Source: Talpa occidentalis | Lineage: Eukaryota > Chordata > Mammalia > Eulipotyphla > Talpidae | Direction of reading: 5' to 3' | Length of the DNA stretch: 64,000 nt | Assembly (NCBI RefSeq): GCF_014898055.3 | Contig: NW_023605083.1 | Location: 69,123,715-69,187,714 of the forward strand | Part shown: positions 31,567 through 43,904 of the stretch, in pieces | Position numbering within the stretch: position 1 is the stretch's first letter | Layout: each line of letters opens with the position of its first letter | Position numbers and translations under genes: made by a program | The notes under the pieces: model-generated | What the model was told of the DNA's origin: nothing | Database searches by the model: none | Seen by the model: the letters and a program-made list of their open reading frames with translations, nothing else

Positions 31567-34500
31567 CTAGATTCCTGCTATGAGTGAGACCATCCAGTAT
31601 TTTTCTTTTTCTTTCTGGCTTATTTCGCTGAGCATGATCCCTTCCAGCTCCATACATGTTGCTGCAAATTGCATGTGTTCATCTTTTTTGAATGCTGAGT
31701 AATATTCCATTGTGTATAAGTACCACATCTTCTTGATCCAGTCATCTACTTTTGGGCATTTGGGTTGTTTCCAAAGCTTAGCTATTGTAAATTGTGCTGC
31801 TATAAACATAGGGGTGCAGGTGCTCTTTGGAATTAATGTTTCTGTGTCCTTTGGGTAAATACCTAGGAGTGAAATTGCTGGATCATATGGAAGCTCTATC
31901 TTTAGTAGGTTGAGGAATCTCCACACAGCTTTCCATAGTGGTTGGACCAGTTTGAACTCCCACGAGCAGTGCAGGAGAGTTCCTTTCTCTCCACATCCTT
32001 GCCAACATTTATTGTTGCTCGTTTTTTTAATATGTGCCATTCTCACTGGTGTAAGATGGTATCTCATGGTAGTTTTGCTTTGCATTTCCCTGATTGCAAG
32101 TGACGTTGAACATGTTTTCATATGCCTGGTGGCCATTTGTATTTCCTCTTTGGTGAAGTTTCCTTTTAGCTTTTCTGCCCATTTTTTTGACTGGATTATT
32201 TTCTTTGTTTTTGTTGAGTCTCATCAGCTCTTTGTAGATTTTTGTGATCAGTCCTTTATCGTTAGTGTTGGTTGCAAAAATGTTCTCCCAGTTGGTGGGG
32301 TTTCTCTTCGTTTTTGTTATTGTCTCTTTTGCTGTGCAGAAGCTCTTTAATTTGATGTAGTCCCAGCTGTTTATCTTTGCCTTCACTATCACTGCTTTGG
32401 GTGATGTGTCTGTAAAGATGTCTTTGAGGTGCATGTCATGTAGTGTTTTGCCTATATTTCCTTCTATGTGTTTTCTGGTTTCAGGTCTTATGTCTAGTTC
32501 TTTAATCCATTTTGAGTTGTTTTGTGTATGGTGTGAGGTAGTGGCCAAGCTTCATTCTTTTGCATGTAGCGACCCAGTTTTCCCAGCACCATTTATTGAA
32601 CAAACTGTCTTTGCTCCAGTGCATGTTCTTTTCTCCTTTGTCAAAGATTAGTTGACCATAAATCTGTGGGTTTATTTCTGGGTTTTCTATTCGATTCCAT
32701 TGGTCTGTATGTCTGTTCTTGTTCCAATAACATGCAATTTTGATTATTATGGCTTTGTAGTATAGTTTGAAATATGGGAGAGTGATGCTTCCATTCCCTT
32801 CTTTTTTTTTCAGGTGAGTTTTGGTTATTTGCGGTTTTTGGTGACTCCACTGAATTTCATCAATATTTTTTTCTATTTCTTTGAAGAATGACATTGACAT
32901 TTTAATTGGAATAGCATTGAATCTGTAGATTGCTTTTGGTAGGATGGCCATTTTGACAATGTTCATTCTTCCGATCCATGAGCAGGGGATGTCTTTCCAT
33001 TTCTTTGTGTCTACTTCTATTTCTTTTAACAGTGTTTTATAGTTTTCTTTGTATAGGTCATTTACTTCTTTTGTTAGGTTTATTCCCAAGTATTTGACGT
33101 TTTTTGTTTCAATAATAAAAAGAATGGTTTTCTTGATTTCTTCTTCTTCAGATTTATTCTTTGGGTATAGGAAGGCTACTGATTTTTGTGCGTTGATTTT
33201 TGTATCCTGCCACTTTACTAAACTGATTGATTAGTTTAATTAGTTTTTCTGTGGAGTTTTTGGGGTTCTCTATGTATATTATCATATTGTCCGCAAATAG
33301 ACAAACTATCACTATTTACCTATTTGTATCCCTTGTATGTCTTTCTCTTGTCTTATTGCTCTGGCTAGGACTTCCAGTATTATGGTGAAAAGCAGTGGGG
33401 AGAGTGGACATCCTTGTCTTGTTCCAGATCTTAATGGAATTGCTTTCAGCTTTTCACCATTGAGAATGATACTGGCTGTGGGCTTGTCATAGATGGCTTT
33501 TATGATGTTGAGGTATGTTCCTTGTATCCCGAGAATTTCAAGGGTCTTTATCATAAATGGGTGTTGTACTTTGTTGAATGCTTTCTTAGCATCTACGGAT
33601 ATTATCATATGGTCTTTATATTTCTTTTTCTTTATACACACAGTATTTAATGTTTTAATGTTACACATATAATTGTATATTAAATATTTCAAACAAGTAA
33701 AACATGTACTCATACTTACACCTCAGAATTACAAAATTACATTTTATTTGCTTATAATATTAACAATTACTTATAATGATGCAACTTTTGCCAGTATTTG
33801 TACACCTTTCTATTCTGTTTATTATCTTCTGCAGGAAAAACAAATAATGTTCATACTATGTTGATTTAACCTGTTTTTTTTTATTAGGGTTATTTTCAAA
33901 AATATGGAAATATATGTGAATATTCTGTGTAGGTAGGGGCAGTTCTACTTCATTTATCAACAACATATGAAAAAGATACACTTAGAAATTGTCAATATAG
34001 AGTTTAAATGTTCAAATATTTTAAGTTTATCTTCTTGGAAACAGGCAGCTTTGGCACTTTAAATTTAGTAGGTTGACTCATTTAAAGGTTTGTACTGTTC
34101 TGATGTCTACTTGAGACATCAAAGGGATGACACTGAATCAGAGTTTCATGGCTACAAGGAAACATAGAGGTCAATTAATCTAATGCCTTTCTTTCTTTCT
34201 AATATTTGGTTAGGATTGGATTATGCTGTGTAAATATGTTCAGTGTTTAGTCACATTGAACTGATGGCCAGGCAATGACTAAGGTTTTTATATTTCTTTT
34301 TGTTGATGCGTTAGATTACATTGATTGATTTTCGGATGTTGAACCATCCTTGTGTCCCAGGAATAAATCCTACTTGGTCGTGGTGAATTATCTTATGGAT
34401 GCATTGTTGGATTCTGTTGGCAAGGATTTTGTTGAGGATTTTTGCATCAGTGTTCATTAGGGAGATTGGCCTATAATTTTCTTTTTTTGTGCTGTCTTTG

Positions 34501-36062
34501 TTTGGTTTTGGTATTAGTGTAATGTTGGCTTCATAGAACATATTTCGTAGTATTCCTTCTTTTTCAATTTTTTGAAAGAGCTTGTGTAGGATAGGCACTA
34601 ATTCACTGCTGAATGTTTGGTAGAATTCATTTGTGAAGCCGTCTGGACCTGGGCTTTTGTTTTTGGGGAGTGCTTTGATTACTGCTTCAATTTTGCTGCT
34701 TGTAATTGGTCTGTTTAGTTGTTCTATTTCTTCTTTGTCCAGCTTTGGATGATTATATTGTTCTAGGAATTTGTCCATCTCTTCTAGGTTGTTAAATTTG
34801 TTTTGTGTATAAGTGTTCATAGTAATCTCTTATTATTCTTTTGATTTCTACTGAGTCTGTTGGATTTCTCCACTTTCATTTATAATCAAATTTATACGTG
34901 TTTTCTCCCATTTTTTCTTTGTGAGCCTTGTTGAGAGGTTTGTCTATTTTGTTTATTTTTTCAAAGAACCAAATTTTGGTTTCATTGATCTTTTGGATTT
35001 TTTTAAAATTTCTAATTCATTTATTTCTGCTTTGATTTTTATTATTTCCTTTCTGCTACTGGCTTTAGGGTTTTTTTGTTGTTCTTTTTCTAGTTCTTTG
35101 AGATGTGAGATTAGGTTGTTTCTTTGAGTTCTTTCTTGATTGTTGATGTGAGCCTGTATTGCTATATATTTTCCTCTTATTACTGCTTTTGCTGCATCCC
35201 ATACATTTAGGAAATTGGTGTCCTCCTTGTCATTCCATTCAAAGAAGTTTTTAATTTCTTCTTTGATCTCCTCATTAGTCCAGTGGTCTTCCAGTAGTGT
35301 GGATTCAATCTCCATGAAGTGGGAAGATTCCTTGTTTTCTTTTCATGATTTATTTCTAGCTTGATGCCTTTATGATCAGAGAAGATAGTTGGCATGATTT
35401 CAAATTTCATGTATCTGTTGATGTTTGTCTTGTGGCACAATATGTGATCGATTCTGGAGAATGATCCATGTGCACTTGAGAAAAATATGTACTCAGATTT
35501 TTTTGGGTGCAGTGTCCTGTAGATGTCTGTTAAGTCGATGAGTATTCTATGTCTTTATTTAGGGCTCTAGTGTCTTTGTTTATTTTTGCCTCATTGATAT
35601 GTCCATTGGTGAGAGTGGGGTATTGAAGTCTCCCACTATATGTGTATTTTCTTTTCTTTAATATCTATTTTCAGAGCTGATAATAATTGTCTAATATATT
35701 TTGGTGCCCCTTCATTTGGTGAGTATATGTTGATGAGTATGATATCTTCCTGATGTATTGTCCCCTTGATCATAATGTAGTGTCCATCTATGTCTCTTTT
35801 TACTTCTTTTAATTTGAAGTCTATTTCATCTGATATAAGTATGGCTGTTCCTGCCTTCTTTTTTGGTCCATTTGCTTGTAGGATTGTCTTCCAACCTATT
35901 ACTTTCAGTCTGTGTTTATCTTTTGTGGTTAAATGTTTTTCCTGGAGACAACAGAAGGTTGGATTTTGTTTTTTCATTCCAGCCTGCTACTCTTTTTACT
36001 GATGAGTTTAATCCATTTACATTTAGAGTTAATATTGATATGTTGGCATCTGTGTTTGCCAT
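31567..36062 (-). pseudogene. L1-B ORF2, broken and interrupted
   Basis: The start ATG is at 36062. The endonuclease part is in pieces (about 35636-35977, 35207-35440). The RT part shows NKSPGPDGF and RPISLMN (34311-34820), then the insert, then [13 protein letters not shown] and [14 protein letters not shown] (33312-33600). The text at the catalytic FADD site is altered near 33290-33305, where the frame is also lost. The C-terminal portion (31567-33089) keeps [14 protein letters not shown] and ends IAGI. Without the insert the length would equal a normal ORF2. It is non-functional. Confidence 0.92.
33630..34286 (-). mobile_element. 657-bp insert in L1-B: probable retrocopy of an mRNA 3' end
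   Basis: L1 sequence is continuous on both sides once one copy of TTTATATTTCTTTTT is removed. That 15-bp word stands at 33615-33629 and 34287-34301 as an exact TSD. On the minus strand the insert ends with ATTAAATACTGTGTGTATAAAG and an A-rich tail, so a variant poly-A signal lies about 15-20 bases before the tail. It has no long frame, is AT-rich, and resembles a 3'UTR. It does not match the SINE or L1s of this window. I do not recognise the source gene. Confidence 0.72.
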
Positions 36063-36115
36063 TTTGTTTGTCTTTTTTTATGATTTTATTCCTTGCTTTA
36101 TTCTATTCTTCTTGT

Positions 36116-36950
36116 TCATTCCTCTGTTGGTTTTGGCTTTAGGACTTCTTGTAGAATTTTCTGAAGTGGGGGTTTAGTTGTAATGAATTTCTGGAGTTTC
36201 TGTTTGTCTGAGAAGTTCCATATTTTTTCTTCATAGAGGAAGGAGAGCTTTGCAGTGTAAAGTATTCTTGGTTGGCATTTGCTGTCTTGAAATTTGCTGA
36301 ATATGTTACTCCATTCTCTTCTTGCCCATAATGTTTCTTCGGAGAAGTCAGAAGTTAACCTGATTGGTTTTCCCTTATAAGTTATCTGTTTCTTCCCCCT
36401 TGCCAGTTTCATTATTTTTTCCTTGTCTTGGACTCTTGCAAGTTTTCCTATTAGGTGGTCTTGCTATAATTTTCTTTTCATTACGGTAATTGGGAGTTCT
36501 TCTCGCTTCCTGTATATCTATATTCATCTCTTTTATCATGCTTGGGAAGTTTTCTTCAATTATCTCCTTGAATAATTTCTCAGTTCCTTTATCTCTCTCC
36601 TCACCTTCTGGAATGCCTATAACTCTTACATTTCCTCTCTTCATGGAGTCTGATCATTGTCTAAGAGCCTCCTCATACTGCTTCATTTGCACTTCTCTCT
36701 CCTTTTCTCTTTTGGCTCTTTTTATTTCTGTATCTTCTATAGTACTGATCTGTTCTTCCATTTCATCGATCCTGTTTTCATTGCTTTTCCCAGAGTTATT
36801 TATCTCTTCTAGTAATATTTTTATTTCCTGCATTTATTTTCTTTCCTTTCTTAAGGTCTCAATTTCTTTCTTCTGTTCAGTGATTATTTGTCTCAACTCA
36901 TTATTTTCTTTTTATTTTCTTTCTGCTTTTTAATCGGGATGATTATTAAT
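36116..36950 (-). pseudogene. L1-B ORF1, broken
   Basis: Two overlapping frames hold the family blocks: GNVRVIGIPEGEERDKGTEK and ENFPS (36375-36644), then KGKPIRLTSDFSEET, ARREW and a YPAKLSF equivalent YTAKLSF (36116-36412). The frame changes near 36,400. Upstream the coiled-coil text has stops. Only one copy of the 14-codon segment doubled in L1-A is present. Confidence 0.88.
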
Positions 36951-37312
36951 TCTCTATCTGATAGGCCTAGAAGTTCTTCCATGTCATCGTTGAGCTCTGG
37001 TGACTGTATTTCTTTTTGTGGTGTGTCCTGCTAGCTTGCTTGGTTATTTATATTTTTTTCTTCTCCCTGTTGTTTGCTTTCTAATTAGTTCTGTGTGCTG
37101 GGACGTTGTGCCACTGGTATTGGCGGGCTTCTTTTTGGAGTGTTCCTTTAGGGGTGTTGGAAACTGTTTACCAGACTGAGACCAGCACTGGTAGGCCAAA
37201 ACTCCACCAGGGTGTTGATGCTGTGTTGCTGGGCTCTGTCCCTTACAGTTCCCTCTTTCTGTATTTGCTCAGTTCCAACAGGGAATCAGGTAGTTGGTGA
37301 TTTAGTTCTGGT

Positions 37313-37327
37313 CACGAGTTGCCGCCA
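37313..37327 (+). promoter_or_regulatory. Decayed CTCF-like motif, L1-B 5'UTR copy 1
   Basis: CACGAGTTGCCGCCA is the counterpart of the motif at 37755, with three substitutions that include core positions. Confidence 0.3.
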
Positions 37328-37754
37328 GAGACCCACACTTGCTGAACTGTGCTTTTTCCCAGTGGTTCTCTGAGTAGTGGCGGGGGTGGGGGGGGCACAG
37401 GGGAGCACCTCAACACAGGGGCTCTTATTCAAACCAGGTGCTGTGTTTGACTTGTGTTCATCAGGTGTTGTGCCCACAGATGTATGGATCCCACGCCCTG
37501 AAGTCTGCACTCTAGGTCTCAGTTCCAGGGCTATCAGATCCAGAACGCTGGCTGTCACCCTGTGCAGTGCCCGCTGCTATGGCATGTCCTACACCCCAGA
37601 TCCTGTGCCTAGCTCTCAGTTCCAGGATGGGGTCTTGCTCCATGCCTTATTTCCCTCCTTACCCCCATTTGCATGGTCCACCCTCTCTCAGAGCCTGAGG
37701 GTGTTTTTGTGATCCCTGGTTTCCAACTATAGGGTGTTGGTGATTTTTTCTGGT

Positions 37755-37769
37755 CACTAGGTGGCGCCA
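37755..37769 (+). promoter_or_regulatory. Strong CTCF-like motif, L1-B 5'UTR copy 2
   Basis: CACTAGGTGGCGCCA matches the CTCF core CCASYAGRKGGCRS with one mismatch, at the first C. It is one of two such positions about 440 bp apart in the L1-B 5'UTR. Confidence 0.55.
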
Positions 37770-38231
37770 GATATCTTTCCTAATGTCTTTCGGGAACTGT
37801 TTTTAACCCCATGGGTCTGGGGGAACAGAGTGGGAGTGGCGTGGAAAGCCTCAACGGTGTGGTGTTGCTGTGTCTGCCTTGTGTCGTGGGGATCCCACTC
37901 CCCGAATTTCATGCCCCATGTCTCAGTTCCCAAAGCCCTCAGGTCCAGGACATGGACTGTAGCCCAGTTCAGTGTCCGCAGAAGTGGCGCCTTTTGCACC
38001 CCTCTCCCATGTCTGGGTGTCTGGTTTCTGATTACTCAGTGAGGGACATTCACCTCATTGATGGCTCCCGTCCATCTCCCCACAAGCCTAGGTTGCAGGT
38101 GCGGGGACCTGGGCAGCCACTATCCTCCTATGTTTTTCAAGCGTGCCGCTTTTTCCCACAAGCTTAGCGGCTGGCCTTGGGTTATTTGTAGGTCTCCTGG
38201 GAATCTTTATTTTTCTCCAATGGAGCCCAGA

Positions 38232-38272
38232 GCCATTCACTCACCTCCACAGCCATTCACTCACCTCCACAG
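38232..38272. repeat. 20-bp direct doublet in the L1-B 5'UTR
   Basis: GCCATTCACTCACCTCCACA is repeated back to back, a recent slippage event. Confidence 0.85.
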
Positions 38273-38667
38273 CAAATCCTGCACCATTCTCCACAGTTCC
38301 AGTTCACAGGGTGTGGTGGCTGAAATAGTTCCTTTCCACTCACTGTCCCACTTGATGTGTAATTTGTTCTTGTTGGTTGTTTTAGTGTGTATTTTTTTTT
38401 CCTCTTTTCTGTTGGTCGGAGAGTGTGGACTTTGTGGGTGGGGGAGGGTAGCAGGGTTCTGAGCTTTCCTCCCTTCTAGTCCTCTTTTATGGCAACTTTC
38501 TTCTTTGGGCAGTTTGCCAGAGTCACCCGTTTATCTTCCGTGTCCCAGTTCTCTCAAGGACCCGCTGCTTTTCCTCCCAATTAACTTTTTTTTTTTTTAA
38601 TGGGAGGTCTTACTCGCAGTGTTTCCTTGCTGCCATGTTGATTCATCATCTAAACTGGTCTAGATTT

Positions 38668-39950
38668 ATCTTTTGATTTTCCATTGAGAAGCCACCTCTT
38701 AGTATTATGCATCTTCACTTCCATGAAGTTGAAAAGGTCATGAAATGTGTTAGGGGAACTTGAACAGAAGCATTGTGTATTTTTCCTGGGTGAAAACTTT
38801 TACAAACTAGTTCAGTGTTATTGGATATCTCCTCATTTCTGCAGTGACAGTGAGTGTTTGTGTCCAGGTGCTATTTACAAGGGACCCTGAGAGACCACAG
38901 TGAATAGAGAGCCCTATTAACATATTAGACTCCTGTTAGTCATTGATATTTCATCATCATCACCACTGCGACCATCACACTGATGTGATCTGGTATGTGA
39001 TCTAAGAGCTTTTGCCAACATTTGGCCAAAATACTGCAAGCAAGAAATGACTTCAGAAAAGAACTGACTATAAGTAGAAGAAAGCAGAGAGAGTTAAGAA
39101 GTTCAAGAACTTGTAGGACCAAGAAAGGAAACTGTTTTTCAACCCAAATCTATAAAAAGATATCATTGAGAGCATCAATGAATATAACAAAAGACAAAGA
39201 AAACTTAGACTTGCAGCAAGAATCAAAAGAAAGCAGTGGCCATCACAACCTCTGTTAAAAATCTGAGTCAATTAAGGTGTTTCAGAGGAAGGGTATAAAT
39301 AAAAGCTTGGTATCCAATAACTGCATTCAACTGCATGAAATGGCATGGAGAATAAAAAGTCTAAACTCCCAGCTTGCCCATGGAAGTCTTGTAAATTGGA
39401 GTTGTTATAATTAAGGTTGCAGAGGACTTGAGGGGGAGGAGACAAGCAGACAGCAAATCTCAGAAATGTATTTAGAAAACAACAGTGAGAGTGGTATTGG
39501 CATACAGATATGACTGGATTCAAAGAGATGGAGCCTAGTAACATTTTAAGTGAATAAATCACTACAAATAAATCACAAACAGCCTATGACTGTTTAAAAT
39601 TTAAAATAACACCAGAGTTCTCAAACTCCTAGGTAGCAAAGAGGCTGAGAAAGATGCAGAACCAATGAGTAGGGCATATCCATCAATGCCCATTATTTGA
39701 TGTGGCCAGGAGGTTAATGGAAATGAAGGAATCCCATTTTCATGGATAGGAAATGGACCATGACAGGATCATGGGCCACAGAAAACAAAAGAATGGGAGC
39801 CCAACAGGGAGAAGAACTGGACACTAATCTGGGACCAGAGGAGACCTTGTCATTTATATACAATCAGATTTCAGAATTGAAGTAGGCCAAATTTTATGAC
39901 TCCTTCAGTTATGATTGGGAGGTTTTATTTTGGTAATTCTATACAAATTT
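38668..39950. other. Unassigned sequence
   Basis: No gene or known repeat is recognised. Frames of 60-96 codons on both strands are domain-free. Confidence 0.4.
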
Positions 39951-39954
39951 TCCT

Positions 39955-40420
39955 GTGGTATGCAGGCTTTCCCCACTAACCAAAATAGAGTATTCCTATG
40001 AAACCTTTTCTAAATTGAAATAGCATAAGGCAAAGAAGTCAACTACCATCAATTTATGCATATTACTTCATTATATAAGAAAAAAGGGCATTTCCAACCC
40101 CCAAAAAAACCTACCAAATGATACCAAATAACACCCCCCCCAAAGTAGCACTAGCATATAGTAAAAACAGGACGATATGATAAATACATGAGGTACAAAG
40201 TAGTTCCCTGGGAGTTAGAAGCTTGATGGGGCTAATCTCATAGCTCCTTGGGGTGAGTGCTGCCTCTTGAACACATTGCTGGAAAACAAATCCTGAGCAC
40301 TATCTTTGTTTTTTAGCTTTTGTCTTAAAAGCATTAATCCCCTTCTGATTTTTTTTTCTGATTTCTTTCCATTAGTGAAAACAGGTACTAATGTAGGTCT
40401 TCTGTAAAAGCAAAGTGGTA
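39955..40420 (+). repeat. Old DNA-transposon-like repeat
   Basis: The text 'CAGGCTTTCCCCACTAACC', 'TTCCTATGAAACC', 'AAATTGAAATAGCATAAGGC', 'CCATCAATTTATG', 'ACCTACCAAATGATACC', 'GCATATAGTAAAAACAGG' and 'GATATGATAAATACATGAGG' follows an interspersed repeat I know from other mammals. I believe it is a DNA transposon but cannot name the family. Confidence 0.4.
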
Positions 40421-41394
40421 TAATGTGAACTTTTGAAACATGGGAGGTACCTGTATTGACTTAAAACATGGCTTTTTTAGTTCAGTTCTCTGAACCAAAA
40501 GAAAGTATCTCTGGACTCGATGAAGAAACAACAGGGAACCACTCAGATATCTGGACTTCAAGGGATCACAGTGGCTGGATGAGTCACCATGAGTCCTTGA
40601 GTTGAGCTCTTGCAATCTCTCTTTTGGCTGCGTGGGAATGAAAATGTTTGACAAGCAAGAAGAAGAAAGAAATATTTGCCATTGGAAAGGCAGAGTGAAG
40701 CAGTTATTAGGTAGATTAAAATTATTCCAGATTTTCTCCCTTTGACACATGGAAAAATTGCACTTCCACATGCCTTTAGGTTAGGCATATAACTGGGTTT
40801 GATTTCAAAAAATGTGAACAGAAATGCTGTGTATGATTTGAGATGAAAGCACTAATGCCAAGGCAGTGTCAGACACTCTGGGGTTATGGTCAGCCTGAAA
40901 GCACATGTAGGGCTGTGCCCTCCATCAGCTAGGGTCCCCAATTTACAATGACTAGAGCATCTTCCTAAACTGCAGTGGACACATAATATCAGAAAAAAAT
41001 AGACCTCTGTGTTTTCAATTCTCTAGCAGGGTTGTTGTTTATTGCTCAGTGTAATATACATCTATCCTGCCTTGATCATATGCATGGTTTTGTGTTATTT
41101 ACTTCCATGGAAGCCTTTCCTACAACCTTAGAATGTCCTTGACTTTATGGTACAAGACAGTGCTCTTCTGATTAATAAATATGGTCTATCATGTGAACCT
41201 GAGTCCTGGACTGGCAGCCATTCTTTGAGGTTATGCCCATTAACATCATGAAGCTAGAATGAATGAAGCACTTACTGTCTCCCTTATCACTCTGGGCGAC
41301 TGGCACTGCCCTTCTCGAATGATTTACAAATAATAAAGAAAAGATCAGAGACCAAAAATTCAGCAGAATGGTTTCCTATCTGGCTCCTCTATGT
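40421..41394. other. Unassigned sequence
   Basis: A 127-codon minus frame (40388-40771) has no domain I recognise, and overlapping frames of similar length occur; I treat it as chance. No young repeat. Confidence 0.4.
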
Positions 41395-41500
41395 CTCATT
41401 TCTTTGATGAAGTGCAAGCAAGTTCACATCATTGCTTCTTTGTTTCCTCATCTATTAAATACGATAATGAGAACAGTTCCGCCAATCCTCCCAGATTGCT
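41395..41500 (-). repeat. MIR-like fragment
   Basis: 'AAGCAAGTTCACATCATTGC', then 'TTTCCTCATCTATTAAATACGATAATG': the reverse MIR centre. Confidence 0.5.
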
Positions 41501-42912
41501 GCTCTAGGACCAGGTGCAGTTAGGTATGAATTTTGTCATAAACTCTAATGTACTCTAGATATGCTGGTTGAGGGGCTATATATTCTCATGCTCATTGAGA
41601 TATGTCCCAAACCTCGTCTGCTACCTTAAGATTTCATAAGAGAAGTTAAATCCTCCTCACAACAAGATATATGTGAATACACCCAATAATAAGACTTACT
41701 TTATCAAAGCATGTTAAGATTCTTTTTGTATTTAGACTTAATGTAAAACTTTTTCAATGGCATGTCTTCATTTCTTTTTTTAAATTTATTTTTTATATAA
41801 CTTTGGTTTTACATTTTTGCCCTTCCATACATGCATCAAGCCTCCCATGCCAATATCCTAACTGCCCCCCATGGCCTCCTTCCTCCTCTTTGTTCCCTCT
41901 GGAAGCCAGTAAAGTTTGTCCCTAAGTCCATGTTTTTTTTTTTTTTTTTTTGCTGTATTTTTACCAGTATGTTTTGGTTGTTTATATTCCATAGAAAAGG
42001 GAAACATCTGATATCTGTCCTTCACTTTCTGACTTATTTCACTTAGCATCATCATCTTGAGGATCAACTGTTTTATTCCAAAAAGCATTGTTTCATCTTT
42101 TTTAATAGCTGTGTGGTATTCCATTGAGCATATATCCTGCAATTTCTTTATCAACTCATCTGTTGATAGGCACTTAGGTTGGCTCCACTTAGGTTGTGAA
42201 CAGTGCTGTTATGAACATAGGTGTGCATAAACTTCTCATATTATAGTTTTCTTACTTTTTTTGGATAAATACCTAGCAGAGGTATTACCAGATCATAAGG
42301 GATTTCCATTTTTATTTTCTTTAAAGATCTCCATATTATTTTTGATAGCATCTGCACCAACTGGTATCCCCAACTGTCATCCCCTTTCTCTCCACATTCT
42401 CATGAATATTGGCGTTTTTATTCTTTTTGACATGGGACATTCCTACAGGGTTGAGGTGATATCTCATTATAGGTTTGATATGTATTTTTCTTATAATAAG
42501 TGATGTTGAACAAATTTTCATTTGTCTGTAGGACATCTGAATATCCTCTTCAGAAAAAAAAAAATGTCTATTTAGGTCTTTTGCCCATTTTTTGATTTGG
42601 TTGTCTGTCATTTTTTTTGTTGTTGTCAGATAGTCTAAGTACTTTGTATATTTTGGAAATCAGCACCTTGTTAGATGTGTGATGTGCAAATATCGCCCCC
42701 CATTCCATTCTGTAGAGTGCCTTTTTGTTGTTATCATGCTTTCTGTTGAAGTACAAAATATTTCTAGTTTGATGAGCCCCACTTGCTTATTTTTGCTTCT
42801 GGTTCATTTACCATTGGCATTGATTCCCCAAATACACCTTTTCAATAGATATTCTGTAGTGTAGCCCCTACATTCTTTTTTATGTATTTTCTGATTCAGG
42901 ACTTGTATTCAG

Positions 42913-42952
42913 ATCTCTCTCTCTCTCTGTGTCTTCTCTCTCTCTCTCTGCA
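42913..42952. repeat. TC-rich simple repeat
   Basis: TCTCTCTCTCTCTGTGTCTTCTCTCTCTCTCTC inside L1-D. Confidence 0.85.
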
Positions 42953-43045
42953 TGAGACTGTCATGTCTCTCTACACCATTTGTTAAAAAGGCATTCCCTT
43001 CTCCAGTGTGCCATGGTAGTTCCTTTGTCAAAGATTAACTGTCTA

Positions 43046-43354
43046 GGGCCTCCCCAGTGGTGCAGCGGTCAAGCGCTGGGTTGCGAAGCTGCCCTCAGCC
43101 TCTGCAGCACCGGTTGGATCTCTGGCTGCTCCCGGGCCACCGGAGGAGGGTCCCACATGGCATGCAGACCTCTCCTGCCGCCCACTGCCCCCTCAGCAGT
43201 GTACTTCATCAGTCTGCCTGCTCTGCTTGCCCCTCTGGTTCTGGTGAATTCTCTCACCCTCCCGCGCTTCTGACTGTACCCAGAGCTTGTATAAATAAAT
43301 AAAAATAAATCTTTAAAAAAAAATAGAAAAAATTATTTAAAAATAAAAATAAAA
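43046..43354 (+). mobile_element. tRNA-derived SINE, younger subfamily, inside L1-D
   Basis: Head GGGCCTCCCCAGTGGTGCAGCGGTCAAGCG, body CACCGGAGGAGGGTCCCACATGG, tail ATAAATAAATAAAAATAAATC plus A-runs. The exact TSD AAAGATTAACTGTCTA stands at 43030-43045 and 43355-43370. Confidence 0.93.
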
Positions 43355-43610
43355 AAAGATTAACTGTCTATATTTTTGGGTGGTATGTGGTGTGTGTCTG
43401 TCACTGGACTTTCTATTCTTTGCCAATGGCTGGTGTTTCTGTTTTGTTCCAATATAGTAATGATTGGATTACTGTTGCTATTATAGTTTGAAGTCAAGGA
43501 GTATGACACCTTTGTTTTCCTTTGATCCTATTAGGATTAGTTTAGCAATTTGGGAGCTTTGGTGGTTCCATACAATTTTTTGGTCAATTTCCTTGAAAAA
43601 AGTCATTGGG

Positions 43611-43904
43611 GGGCCTCCCCGGTGGCTCAGCGGTTGAGCGCTGGGTTGCGAAGCTTCCCGCCGCCTCTGTGGCGCCGGTTCGATCCCCGGCTGCTCCCCG
43701 GCCACTGGAGGAGGGTCCCACATGGCGCGCAGACCTCTCCTGCCGCCCGCTGCTCCCCTCAGCAGTGTGCTTCGGTCCTTCTGCCTGCTCTGCTCCCAGC
43801 TCTGGCTCTGGTGAATTCTCTCACCCTCCTGCTCTTCTGACAGTACCCAGTGCATGTATAAACAAACAAACAAACAAACAAACAAATAAATAAATGCCTC
43901 AAAA
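43611..43904 (+). mobile_element. tRNA-derived SINE, younger subfamily, inside L1-D
   Basis: Head GGGCCTCCCCGGTGGCTCAGCGG, B-box-like GGTTCGATCCCCGG, body CACTGGAGGAGGGTCCC, and a tail of (CAAA)n then AAATAAATAAATG plus an A-run. The TSD is AAAAAAGTCATTGGG at 43596-43610 versus AAAAAAGTTATTGGG at 43905-43919. Confidence 0.93.

Larger units (their letters stand above)
31389..38650 (-). mobile_element. L1-B: full-length older LINE-1, minus strand
   Basis: The 5' end is at 38650 (YY1-like ATCAACATGGCAGC in reverse) and the 3' tail is at about 31389. The layout is 5'UTR (about 36960-38650), ORF1 remains (36116-36950), ORF2 remains (31567-36062), then a 3'UTR with a C-rich plus strand (31449-31487), which is the usual G-rich strip. 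The TSD is TAGACTGGTCTAGATTT at 31372-31388 versus TAAACTGGTCTAGATTT at 38651-38667 (16 of 17). Frames have many breaks. It holds a 657-bp foreign insert in ORF2. Confidence 0.94.

Noticed and set aside
37286..38462. Several 80-134 codon frames in the L1-B 5'UTR
   Set aside because: They arise from the GC-rich 5'UTR of a dead L1, are not shared in frame with L1-A or L1-C, and lack domains.
40388..40788. 127-codon minus frame
   Set aside because: An overlapping 76-codon frame in another phase, no family resemblance and no retrocopy marks such as a poly-A tail or TSD.
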